Of a DNA stretch of 64,000 nucleotides, positions 26,330-35,323 are shown piece after piece (within the stretch, counting starts at the first letter, position 1; each line of letters opens with the position of its first letter). The translations under genes were made by a program, and so were the position numbers. Source of the stretch: an uncultured Sphingomonadaceae bacterium (GTDB lineage: Bacteria > Pseudomonadota > Alphaproteobacteria > Sphingomonadales > Sphingomonadaceae); assembly GCA_913060895.1 (NCBI GenBank), contig CAJXSN010000007.1:1-64000 (forward strand), read 5' to 3'. A model generated the notes under the pieces. The model made no database searches. It was not told where the DNA came from and saw only the letters and a program-made list of their open reading frames with translations.

Positions 26330-27421
26330 TCAGTTGGGGCCGGCGGGCTCTCCTGCCTTGGGGTGGCCGCCGGGTGTTTCCAGCCGGTGCCGGATCAAAG
26401 CATCAGGCAGGTTCTCCTGCAACCAGGTTATCATGTGTTCACGCACTGAGCAGCGAAGGTTCCATAGATCGCCGATAGTTACTGATGAAACGCTCAACCG
26501 CAGTTCAATGCTCTCCGGATAGGCTTCGGTCATCAACAGGGCCATGTTGCGCCCGTCGAAAAGAGGATGGGTCTGCACGAAACGCTCGAACTCGGCCCGG
26601 ATAGGCGCAACCGGTGTCGCCGGATCGAGATGCAGCATCACAGGTCCGGTCAACGCCTCGCTCGTGCGTGACCAGTTTTCGAAGCTCTCCTCAAGAAAGC
26701 GCGACGTAGGCACGATCGTGACACGCTCGTCCCAGCTACGCACTGTGATGAAGCTCATCTTGATTTCTTCCACGCGGCCAACTTCGCCGTTTATTTTCAC
26801 CATGTCGCCTAGCCGAAGCGGTTCGGTGATCGCCATCTGGAGCCCCGCGATCAGCGATTTAAGCGCAGGCTGGGCTGCCGCACCGATAGCTAGCGCGGCC
26901 AAACCAGCGGAAGCGAGAAGACCGGTGCCAACATCGCGCACAACCGGAAATCCGAGCAGTATAATGCCCAGCGTCAGGAATATGATAACCGAGCTGACTG
27001 TGCGCGAAATGAGCTGAATGCGGGTCTTCCGGCTGCGTGCTGCGACTGAATCGATCCGCTCTTCAGTCCGCTTTTCAAGCCCGGCAGCGAAGCCTCGAAC
27101 AATACCAAAAAGAAGGTAGCCGAACACGGCAGGAACCACGAAAGCGTCGATTGCGGCCCAGAATGCATGAATATTCTGATCGACCTGCGCTGCGAGCGAG
27201 AGTGCCATTTCGACCGCCAAAAACTTGAGAGGCAGCCGCAGCTTAGCCAGCGCGACGGAATCCGCTTCCGTATCCGACCAACGTGCAAGCCAGCGCAATG
27301 CTGCCATCAACACGCCATAAAGAATCAGTGCGACGAGGATCGCAATCCCTGCAATCAGGGCAGAACGCACCGCCTCATCCCATGTGATGGCCCAGTTCGG
27401 CAGTTCGACGAGATCTTTCAT
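26330..27421 (-). CDS. Mechanosensitive channel, MscS family
   Basis: A 363-residue inner membrane channel with membrane helices at about 18-43, 85-110 and 135-160. The MscS pore helix follows (GLLASAGLAALAIGAAAQPALKSLIAG), then the beta domain (EPLRLGDMVKINGEVGRVEEIKMSFITVRSWDERVTIVPTS in short blocks) and an alpha/beta C-terminal part. Such channels open on membrane tension. The C-terminal tail is proline/glycine-rich. It is convergent with the Cdc48 gene and 49 bases downstream of polA. Confidence 0.88.
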   Translation of the reverse strand: MKDLVELPNWAITWDEAVRSALIAGIAILVALILYGVLMAALRWLARWSDTEADSVALAKLRLPLKFLAVEMALSLAAQVDQNIHAFWAAIDAFVVPAVFGYLLFGIVRGFAAGLEKRTEERIDSVAARSRKTRIQLISRTVSSVIIFLTLGIILLGFPVVRDVGTGLLASAGLAALAIGAAAQPALKSLIAGLQMAITEPLRLGDMVKINGEVGRVEEIKMSFITVRSWDERVTIVPTSRFLEESFENWSRTSEALTGPVMLHLDPATPVAPIRAEFERFVQTHPLFDGRNMALLMTEAYPESIELRLSVSSVTIGDLWNLRCSVREHMITWLQENLPDALIRHRLETPGGHPKAGEPAGPN

Positions 27422-27470
27422 GGCTCGCCCCGTAAAGTGGCGGCGAATGGCTTACAAGCAAAGTGCACGG

Positions 27471-30311
27471 TCAGTGCGCTGCATCCCAGCTTCCGCCTGT
27501 GCCAATCTCGATTCCCAGCGGAACGCTCAACTCAACAGATGGAAGGGCTGCCTCTGCCATGACTCGCTCGATAACTGGAGAAGCCGCCGCTACGTCGCCG
27601 GGGGGAAGCTCGAACACCAGCTCATCATGGACCTGCAACAGCATCCTGACATCGGGTAAGCCTGCATCGCGCAGAGCCGGAAGCATCCGCACCATAGCCC
27701 GTTTGATAATGTCTGCGCTTGTGCCCTGAATGGGGGCATTGATGGCGGCGCGTTCACTGCCCTGACGTTCGGCCTGGTTCTTGGATGTGATACGGGGGAA
27801 CCACGTTTTACGCCCGAACAGCGTTTCGGAATATCCCTGCGCCCGAACCGTCTCCAGCGTCTCTGCGATATAGTGCTGAATTCCGGGGAAGCGTTCGAAA
27901 TAGCGGTCGATCATGGCCTGTGCCTCGTCGGGTTCCACACCCAGGCGGCCAGCCAGACCCCAACGGCTGATGCCGTACAGAATTGCGAAGTTAATTGTCT
28001 TCGCCTGCGCGCGGGTATCGCGGCTTACCTCGCCATACATTTCCTGCGCCGTGCGATTATGGATATCCTCACCCTTGGCAAAAGCATCCTTCAGCGCGTC
28101 GACATCGGCCATGTGTGCTGCCAATCGCAGCTCGATCTGGCTGTAGTCTGCGGCCAACAGGACATTACCATTTTCCGGGACAAACGCCTCGCGGATTTGC
28201 CGGCCGATGGGGGTGCGAATAGGAATGTTCTGCAAGTTAGGATCGGTGCTCGACAGCCGTCCGGTCTGTGCTCCGACGAGGCTATAGCTGGTGTGGACGC
28301 GGCCCGTTGCCGGGTTGATCGCTGCCTGCAGCGCTTCTGTATAGGTGGATCGGAGCTTCGACAGCTGGCGCCACTCCAGAACCTTTTGCGCAATGTCGGC
28401 ACCGCTTGCATCCAGTTTTTCGAGGATCGCCTGATCGGTCGAATACTGACCGCTCTTGCCCTTGCGACCGCCTTTGTAGCCCATCTTGTCGAACAGAATT
28501 TCGCCCAGCTGTTTGGGGCTACCGACAGAGAATTCCTCGCCGGCAATGGCATGAATTTCCTTCTCCAGCCGTGCTGTCTCGGAGGCAAATTCCTCCGACA
28601 GTTTGGCCAGCCGTGCGCGATCGACCTTAATGCCTTCCCGTTCCATTCCGGCAACCACCGGAACCAGCGGGCGGTCCACCCGCTCGTAAATCCGGGTTCC
28701 ACCTTCGATTGCGAGACGCGGTTTCAGAAGTTGATGAAGCCGCCATGTCACATCAGCATCCTCGGCGGCATATTCCGTCGCCCGTTCCAGAGTGACTTCG
28801 CCGAAGGGGATCTGTTTTTTACCGGTTCCACACACGTCTTTGAACGATAGCGGGCTGTGGCCGAGATGGCGTACGCTCAGCTCGTCCATTCCGTGCCCGC
28901 CGCCAATGCCAGTCTCCCCGCGGCCGGCATCCAGCGCAAAGCTGATGACCATCGTATCGTCGACTGGAGAGACGTGGATATCATGGCGGGCAAGCACATT
29001 CAGGTCGTATTTGATGTTCTGACCAATTTTCAGAACATTATCGCTTTCCAGCAGTGGTTTCAGCGCAGCCAATGCATCTGGTAGTGCCATTTGCTCGGGC
29101 TTGTCATCGAACATATCGTTGCCACCATGCGCGAGCGGGATGTAGCAGGCTTCGTTCGGGCCAGTTGCGAGGCTGACCCCGACCAAATCGGCTTGCATCG
29201 CATCCAGTGCGCTCGTTTCGGTGTCCACTGCAATTTTCCGGGCAGCGAAGCAGCGGGCAATCCAGTGCTCCAGTCGTTCCATCGTCTGAACCGTTTCATA
29301 GGCGCTCCTGTCGATGGCAGGGAAATCGGGTAGTGCCTGTCTGTCGCCTGCGGCAGCGGTGCCAGCACCCGGTTTTTCTGCTTTTGCCGGGTTCAACTCG
29401 TTCTTGCGATCCGGACTCCCGCTGCCAGCATCCAGTCGGCGCAGCAGGCTAGTGAATCCATGCAGGGTCAGGAAATCTGCCAGAGGTTCGGGCGGAACGC
29501 CATCAAGCTTCATATCATCCAGCGGAATGGGCAGTTCGCAGTCTTCTTTCAATGTCACAAGAATGCGGCTGAGTTCCGCATCCGAGCGGTGCTCCAGAAG
29601 GCGCTCTTTTAGCTTGCTCTTCTTCATCCCCTCTGCCGCGTCTAGCGCGCCGGTGAGCGTTCCATGCTCCTGAATCAGCTTAGTCGCAGTTTTCGGCCCG
29701 ACGCCAAAAATGCCGGGTATATTGTCCGCCGTATCGCCCATCAGAGCGAGCACGTCGCCAACCAGCTCCGGGCCGACACCGAATTTTTCCTCGACCTCCT
29801 CCACTCCGATGCGCGCACTTTTCATCGTGTCGAGCATGTCGATGGCGCCCACCCCATCGCCGCCGGTGCCGACCAGTTGCATCAGATCCTTGTCCGAGGA
29901 CACAATGGTGACATCATATCCCTCCGCCGCAGCGGCCCGGGCGTAGCTGGCGATGACATCATCGGCTTCCACGTCTGGTTCTTCGATGCATGGCAGAGAA
30001 AATGCTCTGGTCGCATCGCGGATCAGCGGAAACTGTGGCACCAGATCCTCCGGAGGATCGGGCCGGTTCGCTTTATACTGGTCATAAATTTCATTGCGGA
30101 ACGATTGGCTCGACTTGTCGAGGATGACAGCGAGGTGTGTCGGGCCGTCGGCCTTGTCCAAGTCCTCAGCCAATTTCCACAACATAGTGGTATAGCCATA
30201 GACGGCCCCCACCGGCGTTCCTTCCGGATTGGTCAGCGGCGGAAGCCGGTGATACGCACGAAAGATATAGGCGGATCCATCCACAAGATAGAGATGCTGT
30301 TTTTTGGCCAT
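27471..30311 (-). CDS. polA: DNA polymerase I
   Basis: A full-length 946-residue PolA. The 5'-3' exonuclease domain is at 1-290 (VDGSAYIFRAYH; DVEADDVIASYA). The 3'-5' proofreading domain looks active: Exo I Asp363/Glu365 (VDTETSALD), Exo II (GQNIKYDLNVL) and Exo III (YAAEDADVTW) are all intact. The polymerase domain has motif A at Asp722 (DYSQIELRLAA), the O-helix (RAQAKTINFAILYGIS) and motif C at Asp896 (VHDELVFE). It fills gaps in repair and processes Okazaki fragments. It is transcribed leftwards, probably ahead of the MscS gene. Confidence 0.97.
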   Translation of the reverse strand: MAKKQHLYLVDGSAYIFRAYHRLPPLTNPEGTPVGAVYGYTTMLWKLAEDLDKADGPTHLAVILDKSSQSFRNEIYDQYKANRPDPPEDLVPQFPLIRDATRAFSLPCIEEPDVEADDVIASYARAAAAEGYDVTIVSSDKDLMQLVGTGGDGVGAIDMLDTMKSARIGVEEVEEKFGVGPELVGDVLALMGDTADNIPGIFGVGPKTATKLIQEHGTLTGALDAAEGMKKSKLKERLLEHRSDAELSRILVTLKEDCELPIPLDDMKLDGVPPEPLADFLTLHGFTSLLRRLDAGSGSPDRKNELNPAKAEKPGAGTAAAGDRQALPDFPAIDRSAYETVQTMERLEHWIARCFAARKIAVDTETSALDAMQADLVGVSLATGPNEACYIPLAHGGNDMFDDKPEQMALPDALAALKPLLESDNVLKIGQNIKYDLNVLARHDIHVSPVDDTMVISFALDAGRGETGIGGGHGMDELSVRHLGHSPLSFKDVCGTGKKQIPFGEVTLERATEYAAEDADVTWRLHQLLKPRLAIEGGTRIYERVDRPLVPVVAGMEREGIKVDRARLAKLSEEFASETARLEKEIHAIAGEEFSVGSPKQLGEILFDKMGYKGGRKGKSGQYSTDQAILEKLDASGADIAQKVLEWRQLSKLRSTYTEALQAAINPATGRVHTSYSLVGAQTGRLSSTDPNLQNIPIRTPIGRQIREAFVPENGNVLLAADYSQIELRLAAHMADVDALKDAFAKGEDIHNRTAQEMYGEVSRDTRAQAKTINFAILYGISRWGLAGRLGVEPDEAQAMIDRYFERFPGIQHYIAETLETVRAQGYSETLFGRKTWFPRITSKNQAERQGSERAAINAPIQGTSADIIKRAMVRMLPALRDAGLPDVRMLLQVHDELVFELPPGDVAAASPVIERVMAEAALPSVELSVPLGIEIGTGGSWDAAH

Positions 30312-30381
30312 TCCGCCTGCTAGCAGCGTGCGGACCGCAGGTCAGCCGCGATATGAAGCATGTTAGCCGAAAACTTGAAAG

Positions 30382-30468
30382 TGGCGGAAACCCGGCAGCA
30401 TTGTGCCAATTATGGCGAAAGTTAGGCCAAATGTGGCGAAAAGACTTGCGTTGCCACAAAGCCGCCAC
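30382..30468 (+). repeat. Phased TGGCGAAA repeats upstream of a lipoprotein gene
   Basis: TGGCGGAAA begins at 30382 and TGGCGAAA at 30413 and 30434. The spacings, 31 and 21 bases, are close to three and two helical turns, so the copies would face the same side. Two inverted GTGGC-type sites (TTGCCAC at 30451, GCCGCCAC at 30461) follow. They lie 100-185 bases before the lipoprotein start. This may be a regulator binding array. Confidence 0.35.
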
Positions 30469-30567
30469 TATTTAGAGCGTAGAAGCCACCCATGTGGGGG
30501 AGGTTTCGTCGGCCAGCCCAACTCGGCAGGACGACTACCCACTCGATTGAGTAAGGAATTGAATATT

Positions 30568-30852
30568 ATGCGTAAAATCGCTCTTATCTCCGCTGCGGCA
30601 GCTGCTGCTCTGACCCTCGCTGCTTGCTCGGAAGGCACTCAGGACGCTGCTGAAGCAACTGCTGACGGCGCGATGGCCGACACCGAAGCCAACATGGACG
30701 CCACCGGCGACGCAATGGCTGAAGGCGCTGCCGATCTCGAAGCGGGTGCCGAAAACATGGCTTCCGACGTAGAAGCCGGTGCTGAAGAAGCTGCTGTCGA
30801 AGCAGAAGCCGCCATGGAAGGCGAAAGCGAAGCTGAAGCAGCTACTGACTAA
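30568..30852 (+). CDS. Small acidic, alanine-rich lipoprotein
   Basis: A 94-residue protein starting at an ATG after GTAAGGA. It has a type II signal peptide with the lipobox LAAC (Cys20). The mature part is made almost only of Ala, Glu, Asp, Gly and Met in irregular repeats (EAGAENMASDVEAGAEEA) and is likely helical or disordered. A strong terminator follows. It resembles in layout the lipoprotein at 47743-48030. The function is unknown; an envelope spacer or stress-type lipoprotein is possible. Confidence 0.75.
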   Translation: MRKIALISAAAAAALTLAACSEGTQDAAEATADGAMADTEANMDATGDAMAEGAADLEAGAENMASDVEAGAEEAAVEAEAAMEGESEAEAATD

Positions 30853-30876
30853 GCGCTTTCGGTTAGCGAAAAAGGA

Positions 30877-30907
30877 AGGGCGGTACCGCAAGGTGCCGCC
30901 CTTTTTT
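30877..30907 (+). terminator. Terminator of the acidic lipoprotein gene
   Basis: GGGCGGTACC-GCAA-GGTGCCGCCC has a 10-bp stem (one G-T) capped by a GCAA tetraloop, followed by six T. Confidence 0.9.
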
Positions 30908-30938
30908 ATGTATTAGGTGAAGGGGCGAACCGGGGCGA

Positions 30939-31952
30939 TCAGCCGCCCGGATACTGCGCGCCGGCGTAATTGCGCCCGCTATTGGCGATCATGCCGTCAT
31001 ACAGCGCGCGCGCAATGGCAGCGATTTTACGCTCGCGCTTCAGTTTCGCCCCCTGTCCGGTCACATAAATCGCCACAGCAATAGACTGGCCGTTCGGGCC
31101 GCGAATAATTCCAATATCGCTGGACGTGTTGTTTAGGGATCCGGTTTTATGAAGCACCTGTGCGCCTGCCGGCATCAGCGCGGGGATACGCCGTTTGCCA
31201 GTACGGGTTCGGCTCATCGAAGACAGGATAACCTGGCGGCTAGTGGCCGAGAGAACCTGACCGTTGTTCAGTGCCGCCAGCATCCGCACGATATCGCGCG
31301 GGTTGGCACTGTCGCGCATATCGATATAATTGGCCGGATCATATTCGCCGTCATCGCGCACCAAAGTGGCAATGTCCCGGTCGAGACTGAAATTCGCGAA
31401 CCCGTTACGCCGTGCCCAGTCGTTTACCGCGCGCGGCCCACCCACAACATGCAGCAGCGCATCCGTCGCAGCATTAGAGGACCGGGTGATCATTATCTCG
31501 ATCAGTTCACGGGCAGGCAGATAGTTTCCGCGCCGCACCGGAGCTGTCGGAGAGCTGTATTTCGCTGATCGCAATGGAATCAGCAGCGGGAATTCACTCG
31601 ATAGGCTCCAGCGCCCCTGTTCGACCCCTTCCATAAAGGTCGCAGCAACGGCAATCTTACTGGTGGAAGCCATTGGAAAGCGCTGGTCTGCCAGCACCAT
31701 GATTTCCGCACCGGTCCTTAGATCCACGGCAGCCACACCAATCCGCCCGCTGGACCCATCAGCCAACTGGGCAATGCGTCGCTCCAGCGCTGTCTCATAG
31801 ACAGCACTGAAGCTCTGCGGAGTGCGTACTTCGGTACCGAGCATACGGTCGAATGCCGACTCCAGATTGGTTGACTGCGCGGCGGCTGGTTGTGCTGTGA
31901 TGCCTGCAAATGCGGCAAGGGAGGCTGCGATGGCAAGAAGGGCGCGTTTCAT
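30939..31952 (-). CDS. Class A beta-lactamase-fold serine hydrolase lacking Glu166
   Basis: A 337-residue secreted protein with a signal peptide ending near AQPAAAQS. It has the penicillin-recognising motifs: SxxK as S96-T-S-K99, SxN as S158-S-N160 and KTG at 269-271. In class A enzymes the omega loop reads LDRWExxLN with the deacylating Glu166. Here the loop is LDRDIATLV, so that glutamate is replaced by isoleucine (residue 194) and Asn170 by valine. It may therefore acylate without fast turnover and could be a peptidoglycan peptidase or sensor rather than a resistance enzyme. The start could also be the ATG at 31961. No AmpR-type regulator lies next to it. Confidence 0.8.
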   Translation of the reverse strand: MKRALLAIAASLAAFAGITAQPAAAQSTNLESAFDRMLGTEVRTPQSFSAVYETALERRIAQLADGSSGRIGVAAVDLRTGAEIMVLADQRFPMASTSKIAVAATFMEGVEQGRWSLSSEFPLLIPLRSAKYSSPTAPVRRGNYLPARELIEIMITRSSNAATDALLHVVGGPRAVNDWARRNGFANFSLDRDIATLVRDDGEYDPANYIDMRDSANPRDIVRMLAALNNGQVLSATSRQVILSSMSRTRTGKRRIPALMPAGAQVLHKTGSLNNTSSDIGIIRGPNGQSIAVAIYVTGQGAKLKRERKIAAIARALYDGMIANSGRNYAGAQYPGG

Positions 31953-32107
31953 AAGTTCCATATGTAGCGATTGTATGATTGGTGAATGCTTAACGCGCCT
32001 TTGGCCCATCAAAGGCAAGGCCCGCCATATGGAAGGAGCCCATCAGATGCGACGAACGTTTCCTTACATACGACGGGCCGAGTTTACCCGCTCACATGTT
32101 GAAGCGG

Positions 32108-32515
32108 TCAGCTCTTCGCAAGGGTTTCCGCAATGCTCTCAAGCGGTTCGCCGGTCAGGGTCTTGTCGACTTCTCCAACAATCCTTTTTTCCAGTTCGGA
32201 ATGATAATGCCGACGCATCTCACCCAGCGTTTTAGGATCGGCCACGACGACCAATTCCTCAATCTCGCCCGCTACGGCTCTAGCATTCAGCCATTCTGCC
32301 ACTGCGGCACCATGTGCCAGCTCTTCCAATTGGGTACTGCCGGTCCGCTGACCACCGTCGTCCTGATGTTTTACACCTGCACTGAAATTCGTGGCGTCGA
32401 GTTTCGGGTCTGTCAGTTTCTCCAGCTTGGGCTCAAATATCTTGCCGATATTGCGGGTCAGGATGAAGCGTTCTCCATCGACGATGGAGACGTGGGCGTT
32501 GTGAGGTATCTTCAT
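32108..32515 (-). CDS. Host attachment family protein
   Basis: A 135-residue protein starting MKIPHNAHVSIVDGERFILTRN. An AAGGAG ribosome binding site 10 bases before the ATG decides the start. The opening strand, the central GVKHQDDGGQRT segment and the ELVVVADPKTLGEMRRHYH core match the 'host attachment' (AtsE-like) family, which has an eRF1-domain-like fold. The name comes from an Agrobacterium plant-attachment locus; the real role in free-living relatives is unknown. It is divergent from the phosphotransferase gene. Confidence 0.75.
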   Translation of the reverse strand: MKIPHNAHVSIVDGERFILTRNIGKIFEPKLEKLTDPKLDATNFSAGVKHQDDGGQRTGSTQLEELAHGAAVAEWLNARAVAGEIEELVVVADPKTLGEMRRHYHSELEKRIVGEVDKTLTGEPLESIAETLAKS

Positions 32516-32607
32516 AAGTGTTTCTCTCCTTCTGCCATTACCCAACGGGCGACCTCGCAAATTGTTGCGTTGAATCGATAAGGACATAATGTGAGGCAGG
32601 GGGTGCG

Positions 32608-33951
32608 ATGGCTTTAGTAGCGAACGATTTGGAAGCCGGGCTGGTTCTAGCGTTGGAACGCGCAGGAATTGTCCGGCCAACAGGACTGCTTCGTCTCACG
32701 GGCGGGGCGACAATGGAAAGCTGGCGCTTCACTGCCGGTGGCACCGATTATATCCTGCGCCGCGCGCCCAGTTTCAAATTTCTGGCCGAGCGCCCCTTCA
32801 GCCATAATAGCGAAGCCGCTGTGATATGTACTGCCCATGCGAACGGAGTGACGGCACCGGAGGTTGTGGCGAAGCTTGAGCCGGAGGACGGCATCGGCAG
32901 CGGATTTGTAATGAAAGCACTTCCGGGCACTCCTGATCCCAGATCTATTCTGGCGATGGACGAGCCGGACCGGCTGCTCGCCGAATGCGCCGGTCAACTG
33001 GCGCGCATCCATAATCTTCCCGTTTCCGGCCTGCCAGCGGATTTACCGCGTTTGGACCCGGCAAAAGGCGTGGCGAAATTCTGCGACCAGTTCGATGAGG
33101 CAGGGGGCGACCGGCCAATTATTGCGTTGGGCCTGCGCTGGCTTCAGGACCACATTCCCGAACCAGTCGAACCGGTGCTCAATCATGGTGATTACCGTCT
33201 GGGCAACCTGCTGGTAGAAAATAGCCGGTTGACGGGTGTGCTGGATTGGGAACTGGCGCATTTGAGCGACTGGCACGAGGATCTGGCCTTTGGATGCATG
33301 ACCGTGTGGCGCTTTGCCCGGATAGACCGTCCTGCCCTCGGGCTGGGCGCGCAGGAGGATTATTTCGATGCCTATCGGGTAAATGGCGGGAGACCGGTGG
33401 ACCCCGGGCGGTTCCGGTTCTGGCTCATCTATCGCACTGTCTGGTGGGCACTGGGTTGCCTGCGGATGGGTGCGCAATGGCGCAGCGGGGCGGACCGCAG
33501 CCTGGAGCGTGCGGTTATCTCTCGCCGGACGAGTGAACAGGAACTGGATCTGCTGATGCTGCTGGAGGAAGAAGCACCGCAGGCTGAGCGCGAGACGCCA
33601 TTACCGTCTGTGTTGGCGCAGGCAGATGAAGTTGGTCACGCAACCATCAGCGAACTGGCAACCGCGATTTCCGAATGGCTCGTCAATGTGAAGCCGCAAA
33701 TGGAAGGCCACGACCGGTTCCAGCATGCGGTTGCCCGCAATGCCTTGGGTCTGATTGCTCGCGAAGCTTCCGGCGTGATGATGCAGTTTGACCGTGCGCT
33801 TTCGGACCGGCTGCTGGACGGGCGGGCTACGCTTGTCGAACCCGGGCTGCTCGCCGCATTGCGTCGCCGCGCTCTGGATGCGGTTGCCACCGATATGCCA
33901 AAATACCCATCGCTAGCTGCTGCCCGCGCCAAGTGGACCGGAGAACCCTGA
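32608..33951 (+). CDS. APH-type phosphotransferase with C-terminal DUF6285 domain
   Basis: A 447-residue kinase-like protein. The APH/choline kinase fold occupies about 1-330: phosphate loop LTGGATMESWRF, catalytic loop LNHGDYRLGNLL (His193, Asp195, Asn200) and metal-binding VLDWE (Asp213). The last 110 residues form a helical DUF6285-like domain. Its stop overlaps the start of an acyl-CoA dehydrogenase (TGATG), so the two are translationally coupled. In animal ACAD10/11 the same two enzymes are fused, and in the Pseudomonas levulinate operon they are LvaA and LvaC. There the kinase phosphorylates the 4-hydroxyl of a 4-hydroxyacyl-CoA. The same role here is inferred. Confidence 0.85.
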   Translation: MALVANDLEAGLVLALERAGIVRPTGLLRLTGGATMESWRFTAGGTDYILRRAPSFKFLAERPFSHNSEAAVICTAHANGVTAPEVVAKLEPEDGIGSGFVMKALPGTPDPRSILAMDEPDRLLAECAGQLARIHNLPVSGLPADLPRLDPAKGVAKFCDQFDEAGGDRPIIALGLRWLQDHIPEPVEPVLNHGDYRLGNLLVENSRLTGVLDWELAHLSDWHEDLAFGCMTVWRFARIDRPALGLGAQEDYFDAYRVNGGRPVDPGRFRFWLIYRTVWWALGCLRMGAQWRSGADRSLERAVISRRTSEQELDLLMLLEEEAPQAERETPLPSVLAQADEVGHATISELATAISEWLVNVKPQMEGHDRFQHAVARNALGLIAREASGVMMQFDRALSDRLLDGRATLVEPGLLAALRRRALDAVATDMPKYPSLAAARAKWTGEP

Positions 33952-35243
33952 TGGACTTCACGATACCCCCCGCGCTTGAAGAATATTACGCCGTATTGGA
34001 GCGCTTCATAGAGAGCGAGATCGAGCCGCTTCAGCATCAGGGCGATAACAACCGGTTCTTCGATCACCGGCGCGAGGATGCGCGAACCGATTGGGACCGC
34101 AATGGACTGCCAAACGAAGAGTGGGAGCAATTGTTGAGGCAGGCCAGAACACTGGCCGACGAAGCTGGCCATTGGCGCTTCACCGCGCCGGAAAAATATG
34201 GCGGGCAGGATGGCTCGAACCTGTGGATGGCGGTGATCCGCGATCGCTTTGCCCAACGCGGGCTGGGGCTCCATAACGACCTGCAGAACGAACACAGCAT
34301 CGTGGGCAACTTCCCGTTTGTCGCGATGTATGAGAATTTCGGGACGCAGGCGCAGCAGGACGAATTCATACTTGGCGGGTTCGATGGATCACGCCGTGTC
34401 GCATTCGGTCTGACCGAGCCGGATCACGGTTCCGATGCGACCCACATGGACACCGTTGCTGTACCGGAAGTGCGCGGTGGCAAGCGCGGTTGGCGGATCG
34501 ATGGCTCCAAGATGTGGATTACCGGCATGCACGCCGCCACCCATGTGGCTTTGTTTGCCCGCACCGATGGCGAGGATGGCAATGCGCGGGGCATCACCTG
34601 TTTTCTGGTGCCCAATCCCACCGAAGGATTGGAAATCGACGAATTTATCTGGACCTTCAACATGCCCACCGATCATGCTCGGTTTTATTTGAAGGGTGTA
34701 TGGGTGCCCGAAGACGCCATTCTTGGCGAGGAAGGAAAAGGCCTCGCGCTGGCGCAGAGCTTCGTTCACCAGAACCGCATCCGGCAGGCTGCGGGAAGTC
34801 TGGGCGCGGCGCAATACTGCGTCGAGGAAAGCGTGAAATACGCCCGCCACCGCAAGCCGTTTGGCGAGGAGCTTGCCCGCAATCAGGCGGTCCAGTTCCC
34901 GCTGGTGGAACTGGCGACGCAGTGCGAAATGCTTCGCCTGTTGATCTACAAGACCGCGTGGGAAATGGACAATATGGATCACAAGGCAGTGGAGCAGGAG
35001 CTGTCCGACAAGGTGTCCATGTGCAATTACTGGGCGAACCGGCTGGTCTGCGAAGCGGCCGACCGGGCGATGCAGGTTCACGGCGGTATCGGCTATTCCC
35101 GGCAGAAACCGTTCGAGCATATCTTCCGCCATCACCGCCGCTACCGGATTACGGAGGGCGCGGAAGAAATCCAGATGCGCAAAGTGGCCGCGTATCTGTT
35201 CGGCTATCTGGGGCCGCGCCGCGAAACGCTTGGTAAAATATAA
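33951..35243 (+). CDS. Acyl-CoA dehydrogenase (ACAD10/11- or LvaC-like)
   Basis: A 430-residue FAD-dependent acyl-CoA dehydrogenase. From the coupled ATG at 33951 it shows VAFGLTEPDHGSDATHM (FAD and substrate region), WITGMHAATHV, the core domain ending RQAAGSLGAAQYCVEESVKYA, and the C-terminal ADRAMQVHGGIGYS...RHHRRYRITEGAEEIQ. The pairing with the upstream kinase suggests it acts on a 4-phosphoacyl-CoA, eliminating phosphate to give an enoyl-CoA. An ordinary acyl-CoA oxidation role remains possible. Confidence 0.9.
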   Translation: MDFTIPPALEEYYAVLERFIESEIEPLQHQGDNNRFFDHRREDARTDWDRNGLPNEEWEQLLRQARTLADEAGHWRFTAPEKYGGQDGSNLWMAVIRDRFAQRGLGLHNDLQNEHSIVGNFPFVAMYENFGTQAQQDEFILGGFDGSRRVAFGLTEPDHGSDATHMDTVAVPEVRGGKRGWRIDGSKMWITGMHAATHVALFARTDGEDGNARGITCFLVPNPTEGLEIDEFIWTFNMPTDHARFYLKGVWVPEDAILGEEGKGLALAQSFVHQNRIRQAAGSLGAAQYCVEESVKYARHRKPFGEELARNQAVQFPLVELATQCEMLRLLIYKTAWEMDNMDHKAVEQELSDKVSMCNYWANRLVCEAADRAMQVHGGIGYSRQKPFEHIFRHHRRYRITEGAEEIQMRKVAAYLFGYLGPRRETLGKI

Positions 35244-35323
35244 GGCGGGCCGGAATGCTGCCTTGACCCGGCAGACGCAAATGGGCTTTTTCAAAGCGCA
35301 CAATTTCTCAGGGGATACCAACC

